NCBI GenBank assembly: GCA_963930655.1
Contig: OZ005610.1
Span: forward strand, 8,313,001-8,377,000
Origin: Myrica gale
Taxonomy: Eukaryota; Streptophyta; Magnoliopsida; Fagales; Myricaceae
Reading direction: 5' to 3'
DNA: 64,000 bases
The position numbers and the translations under genes are program-made. The notes below the pieces were generated by a model. That model searched no databases and had not been told where the DNA came from. It saw only the letters and a program-made list of their open reading frames with translations. This document shows, one piece after another, positions 24,386 to 34,653 of this stretch (position 1 is its first letter; every line of letters starts with the position of its first letter).

Positions 24386-24799
24386 TCAGAAGCCATCTAT
24401 GGATATTTGAGGACAACTCAGCGCTAGTTCAGCGGTTGCTAAGTACTGACAAGAGGCTAGCGACGCCAGCAGTGCCTTCTCGAGCTCCATGGAGACACTC
24501 TTTTGAACCAACGAGACTACGTACTCCATGAAGGCTGCATCGCATGCCAACGTAATTGGTCCATCCCTTGGTAGCCCAAACTCTTCCTCAGACATTCTGA
24601 ATAGCTCTTGAAAGATTTTGCTACTCAAATAAGCTAAGGGCACCACGAACCGCTTCTTATCTGCAGTGTACACAACAAAGTGGCCCTCATCGGCCACCCT
24701 ACGGCTGATTAGAACTGGGAATGTGATCGTTCTCCTCCCAATGCCAGCCATTTTCTTCCACTTCCTTGCCATGGCAATCAGTTTTTTTAAGCTGACCAT
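24386..24799 (-). CDS. SAUR family auxin-responsive protein
   Basis: Single-exon 137-aa frame starting MVSLKKLIAMARKWKKMA. SAUR proteins inhibit PP2C.D phosphatases, activating plasma-membrane proton pumps and cell expansion; this is family knowledge. Visible: the basic N-terminal helix, then the SAUR domain with EGHFVVYTADKKRFVVPL, YLSSKIFQELFRMSEEEFG and GPITLACDAAFMEYVVSLVQ, a pattern typical of the SAUR61-68 clade. I start at 24799 instead of the longer in-frame ATG at 24850, because the shorter start matches the family's usual beginning and the extra 17 residues are not SAUR-like. The frame is intact. The length is a little over the family average because of the C-terminal tail (CQYLATAELALSCPQISIDG). 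Confidence 0.93.
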   Translation of the reverse strand: MVSLKKLIAMARKWKKMAGIGRRTITFPVLISRRVADEGHFVVYTADKKRFVVPLAYLSSKIFQELFRMSEEEFGLPRDGPITLACDAAFMEYVVSLVQKSVSMELEKALLASLASCQYLATAELALSCPQISIDGF

Positions 24800-24929
24800 T
24801 TTGGTTTCTAGCTTTTTCTCAAGGATTATGGAAAGACAGGCCAGACACAAGATTAACGTAGGACTGGGTATGCGGTCACCTAAGAGGTTGTGGCATATTC
24901 ATGAGGAGAATGCCCTGCAGCCCTGAGAA

Positions 24930-24936
24930 CTTATAG
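24930..24936 (-). promoter_or_regulatory. Candidate TATA box of the minus-strand SAUR
   Basis: The minus strand reads CTATAAG about 130 bp upstream of the start codon at 24799, a plausible core-promoter distance. Confidence 0.4.
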
Positions 24937-24939
24937 TTG

Positions 24940-26290
24940 AGTTTAGACGAGCGTGAACTCAAGAGTTTCAATCAAAACCATGTGCTCATTGGATAGAAGA
25001 GCAGACTCAATTTCGGACGTGGGCTTGTTTTGGATTTTATAGAGCGTTCATGATCAATAACTCTCTTGTGGGGGCCAAGAGAACATGACATATATATATT
25101 TGAATTAATTAATTTGGCCTAACCACAAGTACTAGTACTTCTGCCACTAAAGCAAATTAAATAGCTTATCGATGACAAGTTGTAATTACACCCATTCCGA
25201 AATATGTGTTAAATACGTATTTTGAGTTTAAAAGAAGAGATAAAAAGCCTAATTATTTTTTTATTTTAAAAGCTAAAGGATAGAGATTAAATTATATTTT
25301 TGAATTTAAATGTTTGGATTGAATTTAAATAGAGATCTAATCCTATGTTTACATTTTAAAGGTTAAAATATGGATAATGATCTAATGTTTAAATTTAAAA
25401 GTAATGGAACAAAGATTTAATTCTATGTTTGAATTTAAAAATTAAAAAAATTGAGGTTAATAAACAAATGTATAACAGGGTATATTGGAGGCTAAAAATT
25501 TGGATTAAGCCTTTGAGGTAATTAGTAGTTCTTTAATAAGATTTTTTTTTATGAAATTCTTGTGTTGTGAAAAATAAGTGCACAAAGTAGCTATTAAATT
25601 ATTTTACAAATTGAAACTGATTTGGAAATGTGTTATCGTGTGAAATTAATTTCTTTATTTTGGAAATATTGAATTTTAAAGGTACACGTTTGGTTATATG
25701 GTTTTAACAATTGTACAAATTTTGGTAAAATGAAATGGTTGAAATTTCATGAACTCGTGATTTGAAAACGCCTTATTTTATATGAACATTTGTCTGTTTG
25801 AAGTTTGTGCATGTGGCTTTACAAACGTTCATAGCTAGTAGCTACTGATAAGGTCAATAAGGTTGTGCGAACTTTATAAACTAGTAAAGGTTGTACAGTA
25901 CAGTCAATAAACTAATGGGTTTCAATCTTGAATCTCATCAATAGATCCAAAGAGTAGGCAGATGCATGTGAAGCAGCAGTAAAGATGTTCACGAGTTCCA
26001 AAAAGATCGCGTTATTTTGTTTTTTAGGGTTTTGGAAATTGCTCCCGCTTGCCACAAGGCTAACATGGAGTACGATCGTCCGTGATGTGCAACTCTGTCG
26101 CATATTGGATAGAATATTATCAGTGACCCATCCATGATCCAAGGGGGAAGAATTGTTATAAATTAATTAAAGAAATAGCGGAGGATATATATATAGACAC
26201 ATAACACACCGTGTATGTAACTTTCAGCTAAGTACGTACGTGTACTCGAGTGGAATGTCAGTTGATGAGTCATAATATGATCGGCTCTAT
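24940..26290. other. AT-rich intergenic DNA
   Basis: No gene recognised. Around 25250-25450, sequences like 'AAATTTAAA' and 'TCTAATCCTATGTTT' recur, suggesting a decayed repeat. Confidence 0.4.
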
Positions 26291-26299
26291 ATATCAGAG

Positions 26300-26600
26300 A
26301 TATACCGGTCTAACTATAGTCTCATCTCAGTTCATGGGCTCGCCTAAGGTCTCCAGCCTGCTCGCATGAGAATTTATTCCTACATGATTTCTCGCTCAAC
26401 TATTCAAGGAGTCTTAAAGCTCACATTATTAAGACTTCTCTTAGGACTCTAATCCTCCACATATAAATAGACAAACACTCCCTTCATATTTTTTTAAGCT
26501 TAATTGTTCTTCTAAAACTAAACTCTCTCTTGGAGATCTAATTTAGGCATCGGAGTCTCCGGATATGACGCTGCTCCCTTTTCTTTTTCACTTTCAAGTC
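26300..26600 (+). mobile_element. Possible LTR-retrotransposon promoter relic
   Basis: The string ATCTAATTTAGGCATCGGAG, downstream of a TATAAATAG box at 26462-26470, resembles the transcribed part of a plant Gypsy-type LTR. Neither LTR border nor partner was found, so this is tentative. Confidence 0.35.
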
Positions 26601-26622
26601 TGATCAGCTCCGACTATTGGTT

Positions 26623-26775
26623 ATGATTTTAGTATCATCAGTGACCATTCTATTACTTGCGATTTTTTACATCATAACCAGTATTACTGCAAATAGGAAG
26701 AGTAAAGCCAAGTATTCAAGCGACCATCTTCTGGACTTTTCGCATGAGGCCATGAATTACGAACAGTTGATCTGA
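26623..26775 (+). CDS. Possible 50-aa peptide with one N-terminal membrane segment
   Basis: A short frame starts MILVSSVTILLLAIFYII and continues with a polar tail (ANRKSKAKYSS, SHEAMNYEQLI). The first ~22 residues could be a membrane anchor or signal segment. A TATA-like box lies about 155 bp upstream, but it may belong to the LTR relic. I recognise no family. This may be chance. Confidence 0.2.
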   Translation: MILVSSVTILLLAIFYIITSITANRKSKAKYSSDHLLDFSHEAMNYEQLI

Positions 26776-28040
26776 TCTGGAGCCTGACAGACAGTTTGAT
26801 ATGTTGGCCCTACTATGAAGCAATCATCATGCATGCACGCATGCTATGGTACATATCAGGTGGCTGCCTCTAGTTTGCAGATGATGCCGAGTTGCCGACA
26901 AACACAGTAACGATTAACGACCACAGCAGTTAATTTGCGTTTCCATGAACTTCGTTTTGTCCATCAAATGTTATAGCTCCAAAAAACCCAATACCAAAAC
27001 CACCTTATCAAGAGCTTGCGAGCTTTTCTGCATATACCATCCTCTTGGCTCAGTGTGTGATAAATTTTGTATTAATTCCAAGCTGTTGGAACAATATCTC
27101 TGGGTCCCAATAATAAAATAAATAATCTTGATGTGCTAAAAGCCCAAAAAAGACCCAAGACACAACCATTGGTTGGAAAATGGGTGGCCTACAGCATATA
27201 TATTTTGGAGTACGTCATGAATTCAATGGCTGATAAGTGATCATATTTATTTTTAAGTGTCCAGGTCAATTTATGCATACTTTGATTAATCTAAAGTCTG
27301 TATAGTCTCTTCATCCCACACAAATTAGATAATTACCAAATCAAAACCTTTGTAGATAGTTCCAAAAGATTGGTAGCACTTATATCGTATTTTTTTTTTT
27401 TTTTGGTTTGGGAGGGGATGAAACTCATCTGGTCAAATACAAACAGGTCTGGAAATATCCAATTCTTCTAGTAGTTCTGAGCTTTGAAACAATCCATTTC
27501 CTTATGTATGAACTACATCATAGTAGTTATCATCTCCAACAGAAAAAATAGATGAGATCAGGTAATAATTAAGGACACCATTTATTTCAACAAAATAAAA
27601 TAATTATACCATTTTCTCGTTAAATTTTCATAGAGGAGTTAAGAAAGATAGGTTCAATTAAAACAAGAAAATATACATTCAAATGCACTGGTAATATATG
27701 AACAAATACTTTTTTATTTCCCACCTATTAATGTTGTCTCACATGCCTCTCAGCCCACTTCTTCAATCTAAGCAGCAGCATGAGATTTAAGGCAAATTTA
27801 ACATCTTATGCTTTTAATTAACGTCGAGGGGGATAATTCAAGCCAGGTTCTACAAGCCTCCAGCTACAGATCAGTTCCAGATCAAACTAGAGCATTGGCT
27901 CGTGCTTTAATTTAAAGCACCTGCTGCTTTTCTTGTGTGACTTTTGGCAAAAGAATCCTAAGCTCACTATATCACAAGGGACCGAGTTGCCTCCACAGAA
28001 CCAATCTTCTATCTTATCAACTAGTACTTTTAGTTCCCAC
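26776..28040. other. Intergenic DNA without a recognised gene
   Basis: AT-rich. I see no coding frame, RNA gene or bounded repeat. Confidence 0.5.
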
Positions 28041-28049
28041 CCAACTGCC

Positions 28050-28057
28050 TATAAAAA
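28050..28057 (+). promoter_or_regulatory. TATA box of the plus-strand SAUR
   Basis: TATAAAAA lies about 108 bp upstream of the ATG at 28158 and is followed by a CAACT/CTCTC-rich leader, a good plant core promoter layout. Confidence 0.6.
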
Positions 28058-28157
28058 TCACAACCAACTCTCTCAATCGGTAACTATCAACTACTACAAC
28101 TTGTACATTAGAGCTTGAAAATCTCCAAAAAGAAAAAAAAAATCGAGGACTTAAAGC

Positions 28158-28538
28158 ATGAAGAGAAGTTCTAAGAAGTTAAGTGAGATGCTAGAGAAAT
28201 GGAGGAAGAGGAAGAAGGGTTACTTTGCAGTCTGCACAAAGGAAGGCAAAAGGTTTGTTGTCCCTCTGTGCTACCTCAACCATCCCATTTTCCAGGTGCT
28301 ACTGGAGATGGCCGAGGAGGAGTTTGGGTCAAATATTCCTGGGCCGCTACGAGTTCCGTACGAGGATGAATTATTGGACTACATTCTCTCCATTTTCCAG
28401 ATGGCCGAGGAGGAGTTTGGGTCAAATATTCCTGGGCCGCTACGAGTTCCGTGCGAGGATGAATTATTGGACTACATTCTCTCCATTTTAGGGAACAACA
28501 ATCCTGCAATCCTGAGGAAGCAGAGAACGCTCTGCTAG
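28158..28538 (+). CDS. SAUR family protein with an internal duplication
   Basis: Single-exon 126-aa frame starting MKRSSKKLSEMLEKWRKRKK. The SAUR domain begins GYFAVCTKEGKRFVVPLCYL and NHPIFQVLLEMAEEEFG. A 31-residue block (MAEEEFGSNIPGPLRVP to DYILSIFQ, residues 51-81) is then repeated almost exactly (residues 82-112; one Tyr to Cys change). Without the repeat the protein would be an ordinary ~95-aa SAUR. The frame is preserved and the TATA box is good, so it may be expressed, but the second helix-strand unit is doubled and the fold may be disturbed. Role by family: auxin-responsive growth. Start codon fits the usual SAUR N-terminus. Confidence 0.88.
   Translation: MKRSSKKLSEMLEKWRKRKKGYFAVCTKEGKRFVVPLCYLNHPIFQVLLEMAEEEFGSNIPGPLRVPYEDELLDYILSIFQMAEEEFGSNIPGPLRVPCEDELLDYILSILGNNNPAILRKQRTLC
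28308..28488 (+). repeat. 93-bp direct tandem duplication within the SAUR gene
   Basis: Copies begin at 28308 and 28401 (period 93). They differ by one base by eye (TAC against TGC). CATTTTCCAG occurs both just upstream of the first copy and at the junction, a possible microhomology. Confidence 0.93.
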
Positions 28539-28679
28539 CTCGGAGTTCTCCATGACCAGTACTAGAACGCGCTTTGGTGAGTGATTTTGAATGCCTTGGG
28601 AAAAGTAGTGACCTTTCCATGCCAAATCGTTGTACATTAATAAGAATTTAGCTCATTTGTCATCACGAGATCGGTTATT

Positions 28680-29301
28680 GTGCAAAGCACAAAGGTATGA
28701 AGCAGCATGAAGCACCGGCTAAGATAGAAAGAAAATTATCTGGCGGCTGAGAATGACGCCACATCATTTAATGAAAAGACCCATCTCAGCCGACCCATTT
28801 TGAAGCTCCAGACCCAGACCCGTCAATACAGTTTCGAACTTTTTGCAGGAGAGTTTCATTGCCCTGTGTTAAACAAGGTTTTTACTGAATTTCCCCTTCA
28901 CCCACGCTCTCAACGATTCGAGGGTATGCTCGCTGAGCTTCATTCTTCAACAAATAAAACCAGATTGTCGTGTCAAATATATGTGTGAAAGAGGATTTCT
29001 CAGGAAAATAAAAAATCGATATCTAATCTATTTGCAGGAAGAAATTAATCGTTTAATGTTTGACATGTATAAGTACCTCGCCTTGCCAAGCGCTGAGATC
29101 AGTATGACAGATTGAAGTGAAGAGGATCTTGACCCGCACCTCCATTTTTTGAGGTGGATCCACTCGTATTTCTTCCGTGACAAAAGGCTCTCCCTGGCCA
29201 TATACAACAGCAGCTTCACCATTGTGTAGAAATTGTGATCAGAGTGAGCGTTCATTGTGATTAGATGAACATGTGACTGTGGTGTGTGGGGGTATGTGTG
29301 A
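28680..29301 (+). repeat. Left 622-bp inverted arm
   Basis: Pairs with 30440-31061. It contains a 62-codon plus-strand frame at 28800-28988 and a 75-codon minus-strand frame at 29028-29255, both mirrored in the other arm. Neither resembles a known protein. Confidence 0.95.
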
Positions 29302-30115
29302 CAGAGTATAACAGCAAGCTGAACCTCTTACCCCTGCAGGTGATAACCTTCCCGGCTGTCTCACTTGAATTCAACAAAGATTTTCCGTTCGAGCACTTCT
29401 CCATTTTCCTCTGTTTGTGTTGAACGAATGATCCTTAACTCGAGATATAGTATTTATTTCCTCCAGCCAACCGCGAGGTTTTTCTGAAGATTCTTAGGAA
29501 TTGTTTTCCTTTACTTGCTCCTTTCTTATCCCAGCACAGATTTTGACTTTGACTTGTATTCAGAGGTTTACCAAGTTGGCCACGACAATGCCAGGACTTA
29601 CAGCATACCCGAAGCTGAGTTGTCCACGTCTAGTTTTCAAGAAATATAGTTTCACCATTTTTCGAATAGAATCGTTCGAGGAAGAAACAGAGGAGAATGA
29701 AGAGAGAGATATTTGCTTGGAAGATGATTTTTCTATTTCCTTCTTTCTTCACTCATTACAAGCAATCAGACTCTTTTCCTATATACACGATGAGTACCAT
29801 TTTGCTACGTGTCTAAAGCAAAAGCATCATAGTACAGCTATGTGGTGCTTTGTACAAAAGTTGGTGGGGTGGTGCTCTGTACGTACTACGCGTGGAGCTG
29901 TAGTGGTGAATACCAAAACAAAAAAGCTTTACAAAACTCAGCCCGTGTCATGTCCCCTTGGAGCCACTACATCAGATTTTCCATGGACCACAAGACTCCC
30001 AATTTGGTCTCCAATCAAGTATTGACAACATGAAAGTAATTCCACATCACTTTTGATACTAGTCAGCACTCTTCTTCTCACGACGTTGCTGAAGCTTTAC
30101 AAAATAAGATAATCA
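29302..30115. other. Spacer of the inverted-repeat element, unrecognised
   Basis: Contains a 174-codon open frame at 29501-30025 with an acidic stretch (EEETEENEERD). Codon content and lack of similarity make coding doubtful. Origin unknown. Confidence 0.4.
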
Positions 30116-30433
30116 TTAATAAGATAAAAGCCTTAAAAGACTTGAACAGTACATCATTAGCTGCCGAACTGCAAGATATAGCCCATCTTTAACACTCATG
30201 GCTCTTGCTTCTGCTGCCTCTGCTGCTGCAATTCTCGACTTATCCTTGTGGAGCTCAGCTTCTACCTCTATTTGTGCTTCGGTGTCTCTTCCTCTAACCT
30301 CATCCATCTCAGTTTTTAATTTCTGCAGCTCACCTGTAAGTGTTTCAACAACACAGGCCAAGCGGCCCACCTCCTCATCTGAGTTCATAAGCTCCGCTTT
30401 TAGCTGATTTAGTTCCATTTCTAATGCCTCCAC
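30116..30433 (-). pseudogene. WEB-family coiled-coil protein fragment
   Basis: The minus-strand frame reads EALEMELNQLKAELMNS, VGRLACVVETLTGELQKL and KSRIAAAEAAEARAMSVKDG, a heptad-rich coiled coil typical of the plant WEB family (WEAK CHLOROPLAST MOVEMENT UNDER BLUE LIGHT-like). The similarity begins seven bases from the inner end of the right arm and stops after LYLAVRQL. There is no ATG at its beginning (it opens with GTG), so this is an internal exon piece, not a gene. Confidence 0.65.
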
Positions 30434-30439
30434 ACATGT

Positions 30440-31061
30440 TCACACATACCCCCACACACCACAGTCACATGTTCATCTAATCACAATGAACGCTCACTCT
30501 GATCACAATTTCTACACAATGGTGAAGCTGCTGTTGTATATGGCCAGGGAGAGCCTTTTGTCACGGAAGAAATACGAGTGGATCCACCTCAAAAAATGGA
30601 GGTGCGGGTCAAGATCCTCTTCACTTCAATCTGTCATACTGATCTCAGCGCTTGGCAAGGCGAGGTCCTTATACATGTCAAACATTAAACGATTAATTTC
30701 TTCCTGCAAATAGATTAGATATCGATTTTTTATTTTCCTGAGAAATCCTCTTTCACACATATATTTGACACGACAATCTGGTTTTATTTGTTGAAGAATG
30801 AAGCTCAGCGAGCATACCCTCGAATCGTTGAGAGCGTGGGTGAAGGGGAAATTCAGTAAAAACCTTGTTTAACACAGGGCAATGAAACTCTCCTGCAAAA
30901 GGTTCGAAACTGTATTGACGGGTCTGGGTCTGGAGCTTCAAAATGGGTCGGCTGAGATGGGTCTTTTCATTAAATGACGTGGCGTCATTCTCAGCCGCCA
31001 GATAATTTTCTTTCTATCTCAGCCGGTGCTTCATGCTGCTTCATACCTTTGTGCTTTGCAC
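30440..31061 (-). repeat. Right 622-bp inverted arm
   Basis: Reverse complement of 28680-29301. One of the four differences changes a Leu codon to Pro in the shared 62-codon frame. Confidence 0.95.
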
Positions 31062-31393
31062 TTTACATCTTTCTAGCTTTCCATTCTGTTGTTGCTATTC
31101 ATTATTTTTTCCTTCTGTGTGAAGCAAAAACAGAGCAGAAGAGTTGTCTGATCACCAAGCACATACAATATACAGCAACTGATTGGGAATTTAGAGAATG
31201 GCCAGCTCAAGTAGATATGGGTTTTCTGTTTAACCAAGTTCACTTAGGACACAAGATGAAAAGCATAAACCTCAATGTCAAACCAACATAACGAGCCCAT
31301 AATGTTTCATAACAGCATAAAATGGCTACACACATGGGGATTTACATTAAGGAAGGAATGCCACTGTACCTTCCGGGTGAGTGACCAGCCATT

Positions 31394-32357
31394 TCAAAGT
31401 TTTGAGGTTGCAAGTTGTATTAGATCCTTCCTAAGAATCTTGCCAGAGGGATTCTTGGGTATAGAAGCTATAAATGCCACTCTCCTGATTCTCTTGTATG
31501 GAGCCACCTGTGAATACAACAGCAGGTCAATACAGTGCTAACTAACAAAGAATTTGTGATTAGAGCTTCAATAACACAAGTCATATGTTTTCATCAATGC
31601 TTAAGCTCACATGTCCTGCCACGAACTCCATGATTGAAGCCTCCGATAAATTACTTCCAGCTTTTCTTACCACGTATTCCATCGGACACTGTCCAGCCTC
31701 CTTATCAGGATACCTAAAACACAAGGAATCAACCTGAGACTCTCGTTTTCTATTATTCTTATTTCCTAAAATTTCTATCTGGGGAAGCCATTTTCCATAA
31801 CTTCCAATCTGCAGAATGGTTGCTTCAGCGTCCAGTTGTAACTTGTTGGTTTTGTTGGCTTTATCACGGTGCATCAAGCACAATGAAGACAAAGTTGTAT
31901 CAAAAGCAAATACAAAGAGGGAGGATCAAGATGAAGATTACTTACGGTATAACAGCAGCGTCAGAAATGTCTGGATGAGTGAGTAACAAGGCCTCTAGTT
32001 CCGCTGGGGGACCTAAATAAAAATAAGTAGAGACATCAAGACAGAAATCAGCATATTTTCTTGGACAATTTTCATGATAATCTATCTCGAGATATCTTTC
32101 CAGCATTATCATTCGTTACTCTTGAGAAACGAATCCTCGTTATGCATACTCAAGCATAGGAGTTCCAGAAACGAGAAAAAAATTTAGAAAACCTAATGAT
32201 CAATGTCTCACCTGATACCCCTTGTATTTGATAAGCTCCTTCAGCCTATCAACCACAAAAATGAAACCATCATCATCGATGTAGCAGATATCACCAGTTT
32301 TCAACCATCCATCAGAATCAAGAGTTGATGCCGTCGATTCTTCATTATGGAAATAAC
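31394..32357 (-). pseudogene. 3' fragment of a peroxisomal 4-coumarate:CoA ligase-like gene
   Basis: Four exons along the minus strand: 32357-32212, 32012-31946, 31713-31611 and 31507-31394. They encode the C-terminal domain of an adenylate-forming acyl-CoA ligase: [35 protein letters not shown], then a region reading PAELEALLLTHPDISDAAVI, YPDKEAGQCPMEYVVRKAG, and [20 protein letters not shown] with SGKILRKDL. It ends in SKL, a type 1 peroxisomal targeting signal as in 4CL-like/OPCL-type enzymes. Two lesions are visible: the large first exon with the AMP-binding P-loop is absent upstream, and the second exon here has one C too few in a C run, which shifts the frame. Splice sites are otherwise intact, so loss was probably recent. 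Confidence 0.8.
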
Positions 32358-33227
32358 CTGCAACAACCACATTCCTAGCGTCAGCAAAACGGAACGTCAA
32401 CAGCGAAGATGAATTTCCAAGCCATGTAGATTCGAAGGAACGACAAACACTTGTAACAAATCAGAATAGCTGTGGCCTGTGCTATTGGCAAACTTGGTTT
32501 TAAAGTGTTGAGACCAGCATTTTAGGGTCAGGGACTCTGTAACTCGAATGCCCATGAAACTGGATAGTGTTAGAGATAATTACAAGACTCGACTATTTAC
32601 TGATCGATAGGAGACATGCAGACACAACTTCCCATTGTCCACAAGGCCCTATCTGATTACACAGAACACCAGCCTAACAACCTCAAATCTTAAGAAGACT
32701 TGAAGATGGCTAAGACTAATATGTTGATAAATAGTACTCTGAATCCGCTAGACGAGACCTGTGAACTTGAGGAATCGCATCAAATTTTCCTACAACCATG
32801 TGGCAAATATGCCCAAAACATACACAGTCAGAGTGCTACGATTGTAGAGCTCAAATTACCAACATATCATGCGGCAAACTAATAGGAACAGTGACATTTG
32901 CCCAAAATTGTAAAGACTCTCTGTCATAAAAGAACACCGTTTGGAACGTGAAAATATTTTGAAACACCTTGTTGCAAAATAGAAAATAGAAAACATTTTT
33001 ATAAAATTAAAGTGGAAAACAAAAGCCTAATATTTTAGCCTATAAAAAAGGAAACACTTTATAAAATTAATAATTGAGAAGAAAAAAAAAAGTCTAAAAC
33101 TTTAAATATGAATATTCTAAAAATTAGTATACAAAATTTGAAATTGAAAATAAAAAGATCCAAGATAGAAACTAGCAATAGCAATACTAACAGTGTAATT
33201 AACACTATTAGCTTTTATGTCTCATTT
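32358..33227. other. No gene recognised
   Basis: The missing 5' exons of the 4CL-like gene would be expected here on the minus strand. I see no AMP-binding or upstream 4CL motif in any frame. Confidence 0.5.
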
Positions 33228-33600
33228 TTTAAATAATAGGACCACTTACAACCAATTCTTCTCCTAAAACCTAAAACTACAATTGTTTGCTAATTAATTC
33301 AAATTCTAAAAAAAATTAAATTTTCATAATGTTTACTAAATAATAGGACCACTTCCCACAAATTCTTCTCCTAAAACCTAGCAACACAATTGTCTACTTT
33401 ATTGCTAATTAACTCTAGTCTCAAAAAAAATTAAATTCTTATCACGTTTTCTAAATAATAGGACCACTTCCAACAAATTATTTTCCTAAAACTTAACACT
33501 ACAACTATAAAATACTAATTAACTCCAAGTTCTACATAATAAGACCACTTCCCACTTCTCACAAATTTTTCTCCTAAAACCTAACACCTCAACTCTATAC
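33228..33600 (+). repeat. Diverged tandem repeat, about 3.5 units of 95-115 bp
   Basis: AATAGGACCACTT recurs at about 33235, 33342 and 33457, with a degenerate copy near 33538. Each is followed by TTCTCCTAAAACCTA-like and GCTAATTAA-like segments. It lies inside a larger AT-rich transposon-like block. Confidence 0.75.
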
Positions 33601-33884
33601 TTTACAAAACAACCACACAGCTCTTTTTTTTTGGCTAAACAAAGCAACTTTTCAAAGTATTTCTTATATGTCTCACTATAGATTAAAGGTTTAACAATAT
33701 TATCTATAAAAATGATTACTGACTAAACTTGAATACAAAAGTTTAATTAGTAATTTTGCATCTAAAAAGATAAAAAAATAAATGAATATCTTAATTTTGA
33801 ATTTATTAATTTTTTTTAAACTAAAAAATCTCATTTTTAAAACGTGCCTAAAGCCCCCCAAAAAAATATTGAGCCGCCCCTGCT
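33600..33884. mobile_element. One end of a hAT-like element
   Basis: The block ends AATATTGAGCCGCCCCTG at about 33882; inverted this begins CAGGGGCGGCTCAATATT, a common plant hAT-type terminus. The opposite end was not located, so its extent is unknown. Confidence 0.4.
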
Positions 33885-34560
33885 TATTGCTTTACGAAAA
33901 TGGAAGACAATTTGCAATACGAGGAACGTGACATTCTATCCAAACATTCTTAAAATAAAAGAGGAAATAGAATAAAATTGCTTGACATTTTTTTTAATAC
34001 TTAGAATAAAAAAGAATAAACTTGCTTGACAGAAATGTCCAATTAAAAGAATTGGAGCCCGCGTCATTGGCTATTGGTCAACCACTCAATGTTGCCAGCT
34101 ATCACTAATAATTGCCAAAAAAAAAAACTCGGCACGTTTTAAATGTCCATGGGAAAACCAATTTTGATGCGTCCCCTAAAGGATAAAGTGTGTAGGTTCC
34201 AGAATTTGTAGGCCAGATTTCATTAATGATTTGGGTTGGACTTGGGTAATTTGAGATAGTTTAATACTCTTTTTGTACACACATAAAGGCACTAGGCAGG
34301 ATTTAAGAGAGAAGCTTCTACATCCCATACATTCACTGGGCTACCAAATCAGACTAATGAAACTGGGCCTTTATTGGGCTTAGTTCTGACTTCCACCATT
34401 GGGATGCGTATCCAGCATCTGAAGGTTGAGAGTGGGCTGATGGTAGCTCTTAAGTTAACCCTCTCCTCTAAAGGTTTGGTTGGTGCTGTCGTCTCTCTTT
34501 TTTCTTTTTTTTTGGTTTTAGGGGTTCCTATCAATTATTTATTTTTAAGTTGAATTTCGA
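33885..34560. other. Upstream region of NDUFB2
   Basis: No gene recognised. The last ~100 bp are likely leader, with a GA repeat at about 34612-34625 just before the start codon. Confidence 0.4.
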
Positions 34561-34653
34561 TCTCTTCATTTCTGGGTGTCAGGCTTCGACTGTTTTCTAC
34601 TTAGGGCTTTCTGAGAGAGAGAGAGGGACAGGGATCGAGAGCGAGATTGATAG

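Larger units (their letters stand above)
28680..31061. mobile_element. Large inverted-repeat element carrying a captured gene fragment
   Basis: The arms 28680-29301 and 30440-31061 are 622 bp each, inverted, with no gaps and only four mismatches by eye. They begin GTGCAAAGCACAAAG. The 1.1 kb between them holds a WEB-family fragment plus unrecognised sequence. Long inverted ends with a captured gene piece suggest a Pack-MULE-like element, but no TSD is visible at the arm ends, so the class is unproven. Confidence 0.75.

Noticed and set aside
29501..30025. 174-codon frame in the spacer of the inverted-repeat element
   Set aside because: No recognisable domain or splice context; likely chance openness in a captured or non-coding spacer.
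33228..33600. CRISPR-like regularly spaced repeats
   Set aside because: Units are diverged, spacing is irregular, and the genome is a plant's; it is an ordinary tandem repeat.
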